This document shows, one piece after another, positions 55,334 to 64,000 of a stretch of 64,000 bases of DNA. The stretch lies in assembly GCF_000011365.1 (NCBI RefSeq), contig NC_004463.1:124001-188000 (forward strand), written 5' to 3'. The translations under genes were made by a program, and so were the position numbers. Every line of letters starts with the position of its first letter. The first letter of the stretch is position 1. This DNA comes from Bradyrhizobium diazoefficiens USDA 110 (GTDB taxonomy: Bacteria > Pseudomonadota > Alphaproteobacteria > Rhizobiales > Xanthobacteraceae). The notes beneath the pieces were generated by a model. The model was not told the DNA's origin, did no database searches, and worked only from the letters and a program-made list of their open reading frames with translations.

Positions 55334-55488
55334 CGTCGTCGTCCCGGCGAAGGCCGGGACCCATACCGCGTGATCTATCGATAGTGGGAGGTGGGAGTAC
55401 CGCGGGAAGACGTCTTCACTGCGAGTCTTCGCCAAACCACTCCCTGGGGTTATGGGTCCCGGCCTTCGCCGGGACGACATCGAGAGTT
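55334..55488. repeat. Intergenic repeat, GTCGTCC...GGACGAC type (copy 4)
   Basis: CGTCGTCGTCCCGGCGAAGG left, GGGACCCATACCGCGTGATC, TCTTCGCCAAACCACTCCCT centre, and GGTTATGGGTCCCGGCCTTC with GCCGGGACGAC right. Same family as 28279, 41070 and 44665; most like 44665. Confidence 0.84.
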
Positions 55489-55534
55489 TGGCTGCGACCG
55501 TCAGACTCTCGGAGGACGACGACCGCAAGAGGCC

Positions 55535-56167
55535 CTACGCCTCCCGCACCACCGTCTTCAGATAATTATACGCCTTGATGATCTCGATCAGGCGGTCTTC
55601 GGTCGAGCGGTCGCCGCCGTTGGCGTCGGGGTGGTGCTGCTTCACCAGCGCCTTGTACTTGCTCTTGACGTCGGCGAGCGTGGCACTGGGGCCGAGGCCC
55701 ATGACCTGGAGCGCCTTGCGCTCGGCGTTCATCACCTTGCGCGTCTCGGCCTTGGGCTGGGCGTCCGGACCCTTCCGCCAGTTGGCGCGGCCATTGATCT
55801 CGCTGAACATGCTGAACGGATCGGACGCCATGTCGATATCGGCTTCCGCACCCTTCTTGCCGCCATTGGCGCCCATCTTCCAGGTCGGGCGGTGGCCGGT
55901 CAGCGCATCCTTCTGGTAGCGCGCGACGGCGTCGGCATTCATGCCGGAGAAGAAATTGTAGTTCTGGTTGTACTCGCGCACGTGATTGAGGCAGAAGTGC
56001 CAGTACTCGCGCTGGTTCTCACGCCCCTTCGGCGCGCGGTGTGCGCCCTTGTTCTGGCATCCGGCCCATTCGCACGCGACCGCGGTGTCGCGCGGCTTCA
56101 CCTCGGGCTGCTTGCCCCGCGGCTTGACGCGGATGGAGTCGAAGAACTTTGATGAATCGATCGGCAT
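55535..56167 (-). CDS. J-domain (DnaJ-like) molecular chaperone
   Basis: A 210-residue protein whose J domain is at the C-terminus: ALQVMGLGPSATLADVKSKYKALVKQHHPDANGG with the HPD tripeptide. The N-terminal part has CEWAGCQNKGAHRAPKGRENQREYWHFCLNHVREYN, a Cys/His set that could bind zinc. It would activate DnaK. In alphaproteobacteria this gene commonly accompanies bolA and cobS/cobT; here bolA is divergent at 56275. Confidence 0.9.
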   Translation of the reverse strand: MPIDSSKFFDSIRVKPRGKQPEVKPRDTAVACEWAGCQNKGAHRAPKGRENQREYWHFCLNHVREYNQNYNFFSGMNADAVARYQKDALTGHRPTWKMGANGGKKGAEADIDMASDPFSMFSEINGRANWRKGPDAQPKAETRKVMNAERKALQVMGLGPSATLADVKSKYKALVKQHHPDANGGDRSTEDRLIEIIKAYNYLKTVVREA

Positions 56168-56274
56168 GGCTGACTTTGACTACGCAATGCAAAAACCTTC
56201 AAGTCTTGACATTGCAATTAGCTGCGAACCCGGCAAATAACGGAGTGCGACCTCTGCACCTGAATGGCACACAC

Positions 56275-56544
56275 ATGGTTATGAGCGACATTATCAGCAA
56301 CAAGTTGCAGGAAGCTTTCACGCCGGAAAGCCTGCAGGTTGTCGACGAGTCACATCTGCATGAGGGCCATGCCGGCCATCGGCCCAGCGGCGAGACGCAC
56401 TTTCGCGTTTATATTGTGTCTCAAGCCTTCAAAGGGAAGAGCCGGGTCGATCGCCACCGCATGATAAATGCGGCGCTGGCCGCGGAACTCTCCGGCAGCG
56501 TGCACGCGCTCGCCATCCACGCGCAGGCGCCGGGGGAAAATTAG
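56275..56544 (+). CDS. BolA family protein
   Basis: An 89-residue BolA. SDIISNKLQEAFTPESLQVVDESHLHEGHAG, then ETHFRVYIVSQAFKGKSRVDRHRMINAAL carry the BolA fold, including the conserved His of the DNA/iron-sulfur binding region. BolA proteins partner monothiol glutaredoxins in iron signalling. Start is ATG 56275 or 56281. Divergent from the J-domain gene. Confidence 0.9.
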   Translation: MVMSDIISNKLQEAFTPESLQVVDESHLHEGHAGHRPSGETHFRVYIVSQAFKGKSRVDRHRMINAALAAELSGSVHALAIHAQAPGEN

Positions 56545-56547
56545 CTC

Positions 56548-56630
56548 GGTCATTCCGGGGCGGCTCAAAGAGCCGAACCCGGAATCTCGAGATTCCGGGT
56601 TCGATGCTTCGCATCGCCCCGGAATGACTG
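56548..56630. repeat. Palindromic repeat, CATTCCGGGG type
   Basis: GTCATTCCGGGGCGGC left and GCCCCGGAATGAC right; centre GGAATCTCGAGATTCC. Near identical to 7350 and 62270. Confidence 0.88.
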
Positions 56631-56635
56631 AGGGC

Positions 56636-57940
56636 TTAGAACGACGTCCCCGCCCTTCTCGGCTTGGCTTCTTCCATCTCGGCCTCGCGCGGCACCGGTG
56701 AAATACGGAGCGCGGTGATGCGGTTGCGTTCGCGGCGCAGGACGCGGAAGCGGAAGCCGTGGAACGTGAAGCTCTGGCCGCGATCGGGGATCGAGCGCGC
56801 CTCGTGGATGACGAGGCCGGCGACCGTGGTTGCCTCTCCATCGGGCAGATGCCAGTCCATGGCGCGGTTGAGATCGCGGATCGGCACCGAGCCGTCGACC
56901 ACGACCGAGCCGTCCGGCTGGGCGCGCACGCCGGCGACCACGACGTCGTGCTCGTCGGAGATGTCGCCGACGATCTCTTCCAGAATGTCCTCCAGCGTCA
57001 CGAGACCTTCGACTTCGCCGTACTCGTCGACGACGAGCGCGAAATGGGTCTTGCGGCGGCGGAACGCCTTGAGCTGCTCGGACACCGGGCGCATCTCCGG
57101 CACGAACCAGGGCGGCAGCGCGATGGTGGAGACGTCGATGCGCGAAGTGTCGCCTTCGGAGGCGCGGATCGCGCGCAAGAGATCCTTGGCGTGGAGCACG
57201 CCGATGATGTTTTCCGGCTTCTCGCGCCAGAGCGGAATGCGGGTGTATTCGGTCGCCAGCACCTCGCGCAGCAGCTCCTCCGGCGGCAGGTCGGCGTTGA
57301 TCATCATCATCTCGGTGCGATGGATCATGACGTCGGAAACCTGGAGCTCGCGCAGGTCGAGCAGGCCGCCGAGCATGTCGCGGTCCTGCTTCTCGAACTT
57401 GCCCTCGTGATGCAACAGGTCGACCGCGCCGCGCAGGCGCTCGGTCGGCGACAGGATGGCTTGGTGCTCGCCGGCAAGGCCGAACAGGCGCATCAAGAGG
57501 CGCACGATGACTTCGACGATCTTGAGGAGCGGCCCCAGCACATACATGGTCAGCCGCATCGGGCGCGCGACCGCAAGCGCCATGCGGTCGGGCGCGTTGA
57601 TGGCGATGGTCTTGGGCAGCACCTCGGCGAAGATCACCACCAGCGCGGTCATCACGCCGGTGGCGTAGAGCACGCCGACATCGCCGAACCAGGACGTGAA
57701 GATGGCGGTGGCGAGCGCGGAGGCGCCGATATTGGCGATGTTGTTGCCGAGCAGCAGAGCACCGATCAGGCGCTCGCGCATGTCGAGCAATTGGGATACG
57801 ACGTCGGCGTCGTGATTACCCTGCTTGGAGAGCCGCAGCATGCTGGCGCGCGAGGCGCCGGTCAGCGCGGTCTCGCTCGCCGCGAAGAACGCCGAGACCA
57901 GGAGGCAGAGGACGACGATGGTGAATCCGAGCCAGTCCAT
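56636..57940 (-). CDS. Hemolysin/CorC-type membrane protein with CBS pair
   Basis: A 434-residue protein. The N-terminal DUF21 (CNNM) domain has four hydrophobic segments: FTIVVLCLLVSAFFAASETALT, LLGNNIANIGASALATAIF, VLYATGVMTALVVIFAEVLP and a re-entrant one. A CBS pair follows (VSDVMIHRTEMMMINADLPPEELL; VVDEYGEVEGLVTLEDILEEIVGDI), then the CorC/HlyC domain. Family members transport or regulate divalent cations. It is downstream of aroB, separated by the GAAAACGC-type repeat at 57950. Confidence 0.9.
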   Translation of the reverse strand: MDWLGFTIVVLCLLVSAFFAASETALTGASRASMLRLSKQGNHDADVVSQLLDMRERLIGALLLGNNIANIGASALATAIFTSWFGDVGVLYATGVMTALVVIFAEVLPKTIAINAPDRMALAVARPMRLTMYVLGPLLKIVEVIVRLLMRLFGLAGEHQAILSPTERLRGAVDLLHHEGKFEKQDRDMLGGLLDLRELQVSDVMIHRTEMMMINADLPPEELLREVLATEYTRIPLWREKPENIIGVLHAKDLLRAIRASEGDTSRIDVSTIALPPWFVPEMRPVSEQLKAFRRRKTHFALVVDEYGEVEGLVTLEDILEEIVGDISDEHDVVVAGVRAQPDGSVVVDGSVPIRDLNRAMDWHLPDGEATTVAGLVIHEARSIPDRGQSFTFHGFRFRVLRRERNRITALRISPVPREAEMEEAKPRRAGTSF

Positions 57941-57949
57941 GCACCACTC

Positions 57950-58012
57950 GAGTTTCTTGTCTTGACGCGTTTTCCTTGCGCGAACCGGTCCCCACTTCGC
58001 TCGAAAACGCTT
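57950..58012. repeat. Dispersed repeat, GCGTTTTC...GAAAACGCT type (intergenic copy)
   Basis: TTCTTGTCTTGACGCGTTTT, CGCGAACCGGTCCCCACTTC and GCTCGAAAACGCTTTC. Same arms and core as the coding copy at 37905-37998 but shorter. It lies between aroB and the hemolysin gene. Confidence 0.8.
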
Positions 58013-58032
58013 TCACGAAATTCAGCCGCGCA

Positions 58033-59181
58033 TCAGGCCTTCTGCGCGAGCTTCTCTTTCAGGAAGTCGCGCACCGGGGCCGGCTCGACGTCCTTTGCGA
58101 TCACGGCGCGCCCGACCGCCTCCAGCAGGATGAAGGTGAGCTTGCCGCGCTTGACCTTCTTGTCCTGCGCCATCAGGGCCATCAGCGCGTCGGCATCGGC
58201 AAGCCCTTCCTGCGAAAAGCCCGCGATGTCCTGCAAGCGGGTCGGCAGGCCGGCCTCGATGAGATGCCGCTCGACGCGCGCCGCGTCGGCCTCGCCGATC
58301 ATGCCGAGCTTGGCCGAGAACTGCGCCGCTAGCGTCATGCCGATCGCGACGCCCTCGCCGTGGAACAGACGGTCGGAGAAGCCGGTCGCAGCTTCCAGCG
58401 CGTGACCAAAGGTGTGGCCGAGATTGAGCAGCGCGCGTTCGCCGGTTTCGCGCTCGTCGCGCGAGACGATTCCGGCCTTGGCACGGCAGGAGGTGGCGAT
58501 CGCGTGCTCGCGCGCTGATCCGCCCTTGAAGATGTCGGAATGGTTCTTTTCCAGCCAGGTGAAGAAGGCCTCATCGCCGAGCACGCCGTATTTGGCGACC
58601 TCGGCATAGCCGGCGTGGAACTGGCGCGGCGACAGCGTGTCGAGCACGGCGGTGTCGGCGATGACCAGCACCGGCTGGTGGAAGGCGCCGAGCAGATTCT
58701 TGCCCTGCGGCGAGTTGATGCCGGTCTTGCCGCCGACGCTGGAATCGACCTGCGCCAGCAGCGAGGTCGGCACCTGCACGAAATCGACGCCGCGGCGCAG
58801 GATCGCGGCGGCAAAGCCGGCGAGATCGCCGACCACACCGCCGCCGAGCGCGATGACGAGATCGTTGCGCTCGATCTTCGCGGCGATCAGGGCTTCGCTG
58901 ACCTTTTCCAGGCCGGCATAGGTCTTGGAGATCTCGCCTTCCTCGACGACGATGCGCGACGTCGGGATGCCGGCGGCCGCGAGCGATGCTTCGGTCGGCT
59001 CGAGCCAGTGCTTTGCAACGGTACGGTCGGTGACAACAGCCGTGCGCACGCCGGGGCGCAGCGCTGCGACCCGTTCGCCGAGCGAGGCCAGCACGCCGCG
59101 GCCGATGACGATGTCATAGGCGCGATCGCCGAGCGCGACGTCGACGTTGACGGGATCGGAATGCTTCAACGGCGCAGTCAT
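58033..59181 (-). CDS. aroB: 3-dehydroquinate synthase
   Basis: A 382-residue enzyme of the shikimate pathway converting DAHP to dehydroquinate with NAD. EGEISKTYAGLEKVSEALI, ALGGGVVGDLAGFAAAIL (nucleotide loop), PTSLLAQVDSSVGGKTGIN and LNLGHTFGHALEAATGFSDRLFHGEGVAIGM (metal His) are all intact. The ATG at 59181 overlaps the aroK stop by four bases. In the order aroK-aroB this is the usual operon. Confidence 0.96.
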   Translation of the reverse strand: MTAPLKHSDPVNVDVALGDRAYDIVIGRGVLASLGERVAALRPGVRTAVVTDRTVAKHWLEPTEASLAAAGIPTSRIVVEEGEISKTYAGLEKVSEALIAAKIERNDLVIALGGGVVGDLAGFAAAILRRGVDFVQVPTSLLAQVDSSVGGKTGINSPQGKNLLGAFHQPVLVIADTAVLDTLSPRQFHAGYAEVAKYGVLGDEAFFTWLEKNHSDIFKGGSAREHAIATSCRAKAGIVSRDERETGERALLNLGHTFGHALEAATGFSDRLFHGEGVAIGMTLAAQFSAKLGMIGEADAARVERHLIEAGLPTRLQDIAGFSQEGLADADALMALMAQDKKVKRGKLTFILLEAVGRAVIAKDVEPAPVRDFLKEKLAQKA

Positions 59182-59801
59182 CGTACGGCACTCGCAACGT
59201 CGGCAGGTGGTTGGGCGGCCTGTTCGCCGCAGAGATGGGCGCGCAGCGTCTCGATACACTCCTCGACGATCTTGTCGTGCGGCACGTCGCGCGAGGCGAT
59301 GGTGAGGTCGGCATGGCTGTAGACCGGCTCGCGCTCGGTGAGCAGGCGCGTCACGGTTCCCTCGGGGTCGGCGGTCTGGAGCAACGGGCGGTCGGCGCGG
59401 CGGCGGACGCGGCGCATGATGACGTCGTGGTCGGCCTTGAGCCAGATCGAGACCGCCTTGGCCGCGATGCGCGCACGCGTCTCCTCGCGCATGAAGGCGC
59501 CGCCGCCGGTCGCCAGCACCACCGGGCCGCCGTCGAGCAGGCGCGCGATCACGCGGGCCTCGCCGTCGCGGAAATGGCCCTCGCCATGGCGCTCGAAAAT
59601 CTCCGGTATGGTCATGCCGGCCGCCGCCTCGATCTCGGTGTCCGCGTCGACGAAGGGCAGCTTGAGCCGGGCCGCCATGCGGCGGCCGATGGTGGATTTA
59701 CCCACCCCCATCATGCCGACGAGCACGATCGAGCGCGCCCCGAGCGCCGACAGGATGTCGGCCTCAGGCGATGCTTGTATCGGCAACGCGGCGTCGGACA
59801 T
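59178..59801 (-). CDS. aroK: Shikimate kinase
   Basis: A 207-residue kinase that phosphorylates shikimate with ATP. Walker A GMMGVGKSTIGRRMA, FVDADTEIEAAAGMTIPEIFERHGEGHFRDGE (substrate Asp/Arg), LATGGGAFMREETR and the lid RRRADRPLLQ are present. Start 59801 is used because homologous residues begin there; the frame to 59960 looks untranslated. Followed by aroB (ATGA overlap). Imperfect CTCTGG/TCTCGC repeats lie just upstream at 59803-59840. Confidence 0.94.
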   Translation of the reverse strand: MSDAALPIQASPEADILSALGARSIVLVGMMGVGKSTIGRRMAARLKLPFVDADTEIEAAAGMTIPEIFERHGEGHFRDGEARVIARLLDGGPVVLATGGGAFMREETRARIAAKAVSIWLKADHDVIMRRVRRRADRPLLQTADPEGTVTRLLTEREPVYSHADLTIASRDVPHDKIVEECIETLRAHLCGEQAAQPPADVASAVR

Positions 59802-59984
59802 GGGTCTCGCTCTGGATCTCGCTCTGGGTCTCGCTCGATCTGCCGCCAAAAGCGGCCTGCTTTGGCCACCTATACGACCCCAAAGGGGGCCTCGCCAGAG
59901 GACTCTTGCCACGAAACGGCGAACATGTTGGATGATTTCATTGGTTAATTTGCCTGCCAAGTCCCCTACAGAGACCCCAGACCG

Positions 59985-60131
59985 ATGCCCAGCCTGTTCC
60001 GCTTCCTGACGGTCGTCGCCGTGATCGCCGGCATCGTCTATGGCGTGATTTTCGCGCTGGCGAACTTCGTCAATCCGAAGCCGCGGGAAATGTCGGTGAC
60101 GATCCCGCCGGATAAGTTTCTCAAGAAATAG
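59985..60131 (+). CDS. 48-residue single-helix membrane protein
   Basis: [20 protein letters not shown] then [20 protein letters not shown] and PPDKFLKK. One hydrophobic helix with a conserved-looking PKPRExxVxIPPDKF tail. Similar small proteins lie beside xerD in related genomes (recalled). It starts 17 bases before xerD's start region on the same strand and is probably co-transcribed. Function unknown. Confidence 0.72.
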   Translation: MPSLFRFLTVVAVIAGIVYGVIFALANFVNPKPREMSVTIPPDKFLKK

Positions 60132-60148
60132 GGGTTAGCCTCCAGGGC

Positions 60149-61105
<957 letters not shown>

Positions 61106-61286
61106 GCCTGCCGCAGCCGAAACCGCCTTGACTTCGGCCACATCTCCGCAGAAAGAGCCGTGGCCTCACGATTGAATTGGCGGGCTGCCCAGAAGCCCAC
61201 AAGCCAACTCATTGAAGAGGCTACACTTCTTTCCGCAGGTCCGAAATCGCTTCGCCGCCTCGCCCCGTCCTCCCTATATTGAGTTG

Positions 61287-62249
61287 ATGCAAGACCAGAT
61301 GCGCAGCTATCTCGACTTCGAAAAGCCCGTCGCCGAGCTCGACTCCAAGGTCGACGAGCTGCGGACGCTCGCGGCCTCCGGGACCGACATCACCGACGAG
61401 ATCGGGCGGATCGAGGACAAGGCGGCGCAGGCGCTGGCCGACCTCTATACGAACCTGTCGCCGTGGCAGAAGACGCTGGTCGCGCGCCATCCGCAGCGGC
61501 CGCATTTCAACGACTTCATCAAGGGCCTGATCACCGAATTCACCCCGCTCGCCGGCGACCGCAAGTTCGGCGAGGACGAGGCCCTGGTCGCCGGCTTCGG
61601 CCGCTTCCGCGGTGAGCCGATCTGCGTGATGGGCCAGGAAAAGGGCGATTCCACCGAGAGCCGCATCCGGCACAATTTCGGCATGGCGCGGCCCGAGGGC
61701 TATCGCAAATGCGTGCGGCTGATGGAGATGGCCGAGCGATTCGGCCTGCCGGTGCTGTCGCTCGCCGATTCCGCCGGCGCCTATCCCGGCATCGGCGCCG
61801 AAGAGCGCGGCCAGGCCGAGGCGATCGCGCGCTCGACCGATGCGTGCCTGTCGCTGGGCGTGCCGAACGTCGCCATCATCACCGGTGAAGGCATGTCGGG
61901 CGGCGCCATCGCGATCACCACCGCCAACCGGGTGCTGATGCTGGAGCACGCGATCTACAGCGTGATCTCGCCGGAGGCCGCCTCCTCCATCCTCTGGCGC
62001 GACGGCACCAAGGCGCAGGAAGCCGCCAACAACATGAAGATCACCGCCCAGGACATGCTCCGCTTCGGGGTGATCGACAGCATTTTGAAGGAGCCGGTCG
62101 GCGGCGCCCACCGCGACCCCGCCGCCATGATCGCCACCACGGGCGAGGCCATCGCCAAGGCGTTTGACGAGCTCCGCGGCCTCGACGGCGACGCCATCCG
62201 CAAGCAGCGTCGGCAGAAATTCCTCGATATCGGCCGGAAACTGGGCTGA
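61287..62249 (+). CDS. accA: Acetyl-CoA carboxylase carboxyltransferase subunit alpha
   Basis: A 320-residue AccA. MRSYLDFEKPVAELDSKVDEL is the N-terminal helix, and QEKGDSTESRIRHNFGMARPEGYRKCVRLMEMAERFGLPVLSLADSAGAYPG and GEGMSGGAIAITTANRVLML hold the acyl-CoA binding and catalytic carboxyltransferase residues. It transfers CO2 from biotin to acetyl-CoA with AccD. I use the ATG at 61287; the 25 residues upstream do not match the family. Confidence 0.96.
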   Translation: MQDQMRSYLDFEKPVAELDSKVDELRTLAASGTDITDEIGRIEDKAAQALADLYTNLSPWQKTLVARHPQRPHFNDFIKGLITEFTPLAGDRKFGEDEALVAGFGRFRGEPICVMGQEKGDSTESRIRHNFGMARPEGYRKCVRLMEMAERFGLPVLSLADSAGAYPGIGAEERGQAEAIARSTDACLSLGVPNVAIITGEGMSGGAIAITTANRVLMLEHAIYSVISPEAASSILWRDGTKAQEAANNMKITAQDMLRFGVIDSILKEPVGGAHRDPAAMIATTGEAIAKAFDELRGLDGDAIRKQRRQKFLDIGRKLG

Positions 62250-62659
62250 TTCGGGCGGCCTCGACGTCGTCATTCCGGGGCGATGCGAAGCAGCGAACCC
62301 GGAATCTCGAGATTCCGGGTCCGCCCTTCGGGCGCCCCGGAATGACGGTTGGAGCCCGGTAACCCCGCATTAACCCTTTTTTTGCCCAAATCGGCGATCT
62401 GAGTCCCAATTGGGCCGGAAGGCCCAAGTAAGGCCCAAAGTCGCGTCCATTTAGTCTCTGTTGACCATGCTACTGGGCCAACGGGCTCGTGATCCCCGCT
62501 CGGGTTGCGACCACATGACCCAGAGGTTAGAATTTTAATCAATGGCTTCAGGGCATAAGCGCTGGAGCGTGGTTTGAAAAAGCCCGTCACGACGGGTCCG
62601 GATCTCCGGTCGGATCATGCTCCAAAGAATTGGGGTTCGCGCTCTCTGCCCGGCACGGT
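62250..62659. other. Intergenic region between accA and the L,D-transpeptidase gene
   Basis: About 410 bases: the CATTCCGGGG-type repeat at 62270-62347, then a TTTTTTT tract near 62379 and GGCCC-rich sequence with partial inverted repeats (GGGCCGGAAGGCCC). No ORF with a ribosome site and no tRNA cloverleaf is seen. Confidence 0.5.
62270..62347. repeat. Palindromic repeat, CATTCCGGGG type
   Basis: GTCATTCCGGGGCGATGCGA left, GGAATCTCGAGATTCC centre, GGGCGCCCCGGAATGAC right. Same family as 7350 and 56548. Confidence 0.88.
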
Positions 62660-64000
62660 GTGGGGTCCATCTTGATTTCTCGTTCGCTTGCTCGCGCGCT
62701 CTTGGCTTCGGTTGCGCTGCTGACGGCCAGTGTCCTGCTGGCCGGCTGCGACACCGACCAGGTTTCGCTCGCGACCAACGCCAAGGCCAACCAGCCGGTG
62801 CCGCCAAAGCTTCTCGCCGCGATGGTCGAGAAGGACATGGATCTGCAGTCCCCGATCCTGGTCCGCCTGTTCAAGCAGGAAGCCGAGCTCGAAGTCTGGA
62901 AGCAGACCCGCAACGGCCAGTTCGCGCTGCTCAAGACCTATCCGATCTGCCGCTGGTCGGGCGATCTGGGTCCGAAGGTGCGCGAAGGTGACCGCCAGGC
63001 GCCGGAAGGATTCTACTCGATCAATCCGGGCCAGATGAATCCGCAGTCGGCCTATTACCTCTCGTTCAACACGGGCTATCCGAACGCGTTCGACAAGGCT
63101 TTGGGCCGTACCGGCTCGCAGCTGATGGTGCATGGCGATTGTTCTTCGCGCGGCTGTTACGCCATGACGGACGAGCAGATCGCGGAGATCTATTCGCTCG
63201 GCCGCGAGTCCTTCTTCGGCGGCCAGAAGGCGTTCCAGCTGCAGGCCTATCCGTTCAAGATGACGCCGGTGAACATGGCCAAGCACCGGAACAATCCGAA
63301 CATGCCGTTCTGGAAGATGATCAAGGAAGGCTATGATCATTTCGAGGTGACGCGGCAGGAGCCGAAGGTCGATTTCTGCGAGAAGAAGTACGTCTTCGAC
63401 GCGGCGAAGACGCCCGATGCCAAGCGCGATCCGGTGTTCGACGCCTCGGCAAAGTGCCCGGCCTATGTGATCCCCGAGGACATCGCGAGCGCCGTGCGCG
63501 AGAAGGACGCGCGCGACCAGGCCGAGTACGCCAAGCTCGTCGCCAAGGGCACGCCGGTGGCGCGCATGAACACCGGCATCGACGGCGGCATGAACAAGAT
63601 CTTCGCCGCCAAGATTCCGGAAGGCTCGACCGGCCTGTCGGAGGGCGCCGAAGGCACCACGCTGCAGATGCTGGCAATGGCGAAGGCGCCGGGCACGATC
63701 CCCGGCCACGTCAATCCGCCGAAGCCGAATTTCGACGCGGCCGCTCCCTCGCCGCAGGAAGAGCCGGTCGTCGCCGTCAGCGCGCCCGCGACCAGCACCC
63801 GCGTCGCGGCCGCAGCGCCCGCCGAGAAATCCCAAGAGAAATCGCAGGGCGGCGGCTTCTTCTCCAACCTCGGCCGCAAGATGGGCCTCGGCACCGCCGA
63901 CACGACGGCGACCGCTTCGGCTCCGCCGGCGACCGCCTCCGTGGCCCCGGCCACAACGTCCACGACGCCGCCGACGGCAGCGTCCAGGCTGAAGGCCGCA
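62660..64000 (+). CDS. Murein L,D-transpeptidase (YkuD) lipoprotein, cut by right edge
   Basis: About 447 residues visible, open at the edge. A lipoprotein signal (SVALLTASVLLAGC) leads into the YkuD domain: LEVWKQTRNGQFALLKTYPICRWSG and the catalytic TGSQLMVHGDCSSRGCYAMTD, with the nucleophile Cys and His. A Pro/Ala-rich tail follows. L,D-transpeptidases cross-link peptidoglycan or attach proteins to it, in the periplasm. The start is either GTG 62660 or TTG 62672; neither has a strong ribosome site. Confidence 0.9.
   Translation, partial: MGSILISRSLARALLASVALLTASVLLAGCDTDQVSLATNAKANQPVPPKLLAAMVEKDMDLQSPILVRLFKQEAELEVWKQTRNGQFALLKTYPICRWSGDLGPKVREGDRQAPEGFYSINPGQMNPQSAYYLSFNTGYPNAFDKALGRTGSQLMVHGDCSSRGCYAMTDEQIAEIYSLGRESFFGGQKAFQLQAYPFKMTPVNMAKHRNNPNMPFWKMIKEGYDHFEVTRQEPKVDFCEKKYVFDAAKTPDAKRDPVFDASAKCPAYVIPEDIASAVREKDARDQAEYAKLVAKGTPVARMNTGIDGGMNKIFAAKIPEGSTGLSEGAEGTTLQMLAMAKAPGTIPGHVNPPKPNFDAAAPSPQEEPVVAVSAPATSTRVAAAAPAEKSQEKSQGGGFFSNLGRKMGLGTADTTATASAPPATASVAPATTSTTPPTAASRLKAA

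Noticed and set aside
59803..59840. CTCTGG/TCTCGC repeats before aroK as a tandem-repeat array
   Set aside because: Only three imperfect units; likely part of the untranslated leader.

Overview
The window reads as a chromosomal segment of a Bradyrhizobium-like alphaproteobacterium (Nitrobacteraceae, Hyphomicrobiales). Pointers are the high GC, the alphaproteobacterial order accA / xerD / aroK-aroB / CBS-domain hemolysin / bolA / J-domain gene / cobS-cobT, a RegB/RegA-type redox two-component pair, CarD, a Suv3-type helicase followed by an S4 gene, and many palindromic repeats between genes. Species is not claimed. I found no rRNA, tRNA, CRISPR array, insertion sequence or prophage.

Layout. 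1-2.9 kb: leftward set of acyl-CoA ligase, RraA-like protein, cupin and a tricarboxylate-type binding protein cut by the left edge. 3-7.4 kb: secreted hydrolase, two small exported proteins, ketopantoate-reductase-like enzyme, YidB-like and GlsB-like proteins. 7.4-17 kb: acyl-CoA catabolism (SDR, two acyl-CoA dehydrogenases, two enoyl-CoA hydratases, ADP-forming acyl-CoA synthetase, VOC protein, branched-chain-type binding protein). 17.3-19.7 kb: nuclease-like protein and an M48 lipoprotein peptidase broken by a one-base frameshift. 19.8-28.3 kb: MFS transporter divergent from cyoABCD, SURF1 and a RegB/RegA-like pair. 28.5-36.3 kb: carD, fdxA, an S4 gene without a normal start codon, a Suv3-type helicase, a DUF3108 protein and rpmB with clear promoter and terminator.

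36.4-45.3 kb is the accessory part: an N-terminally truncated DUF3644 gene, an orphan ORF, an FtsZ paralogue flanked by two predicted coiled-coil genes, a decayed fragment matching the start of the nearby DUF2235 gene, several small proteins and a 7-bp tandem repeat. 45.4-52.7 kb: OYE-type reductase, two exported proteins, cobT-GNAT-cobS (aerobic cobalt chelatase) and a DedA protein. 52.9-56.5 kb: two divergent citrate-synthase homologues, one carrying a DNA-binding N-terminus, then J-domain and BolA genes. 56.6-64 kb: CBS-domain hemolysin, aroB, aroK, a 48-residue membrane protein, xerD, accA and an L,D-transpeptidase cut by the right edge.

The best leads are the FtsZ-paralogue neighbourhood with a repeat element translated in frame, the S4 gene with an apparent ACG start, the M48 frameshift, the citrate-synthase pair with palindromes between them, and the cyo-SURF1-RegBA block with a 23-bp palindrome upstream. 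All functional calls come from motifs and recalled family knowledge; no database search was run.
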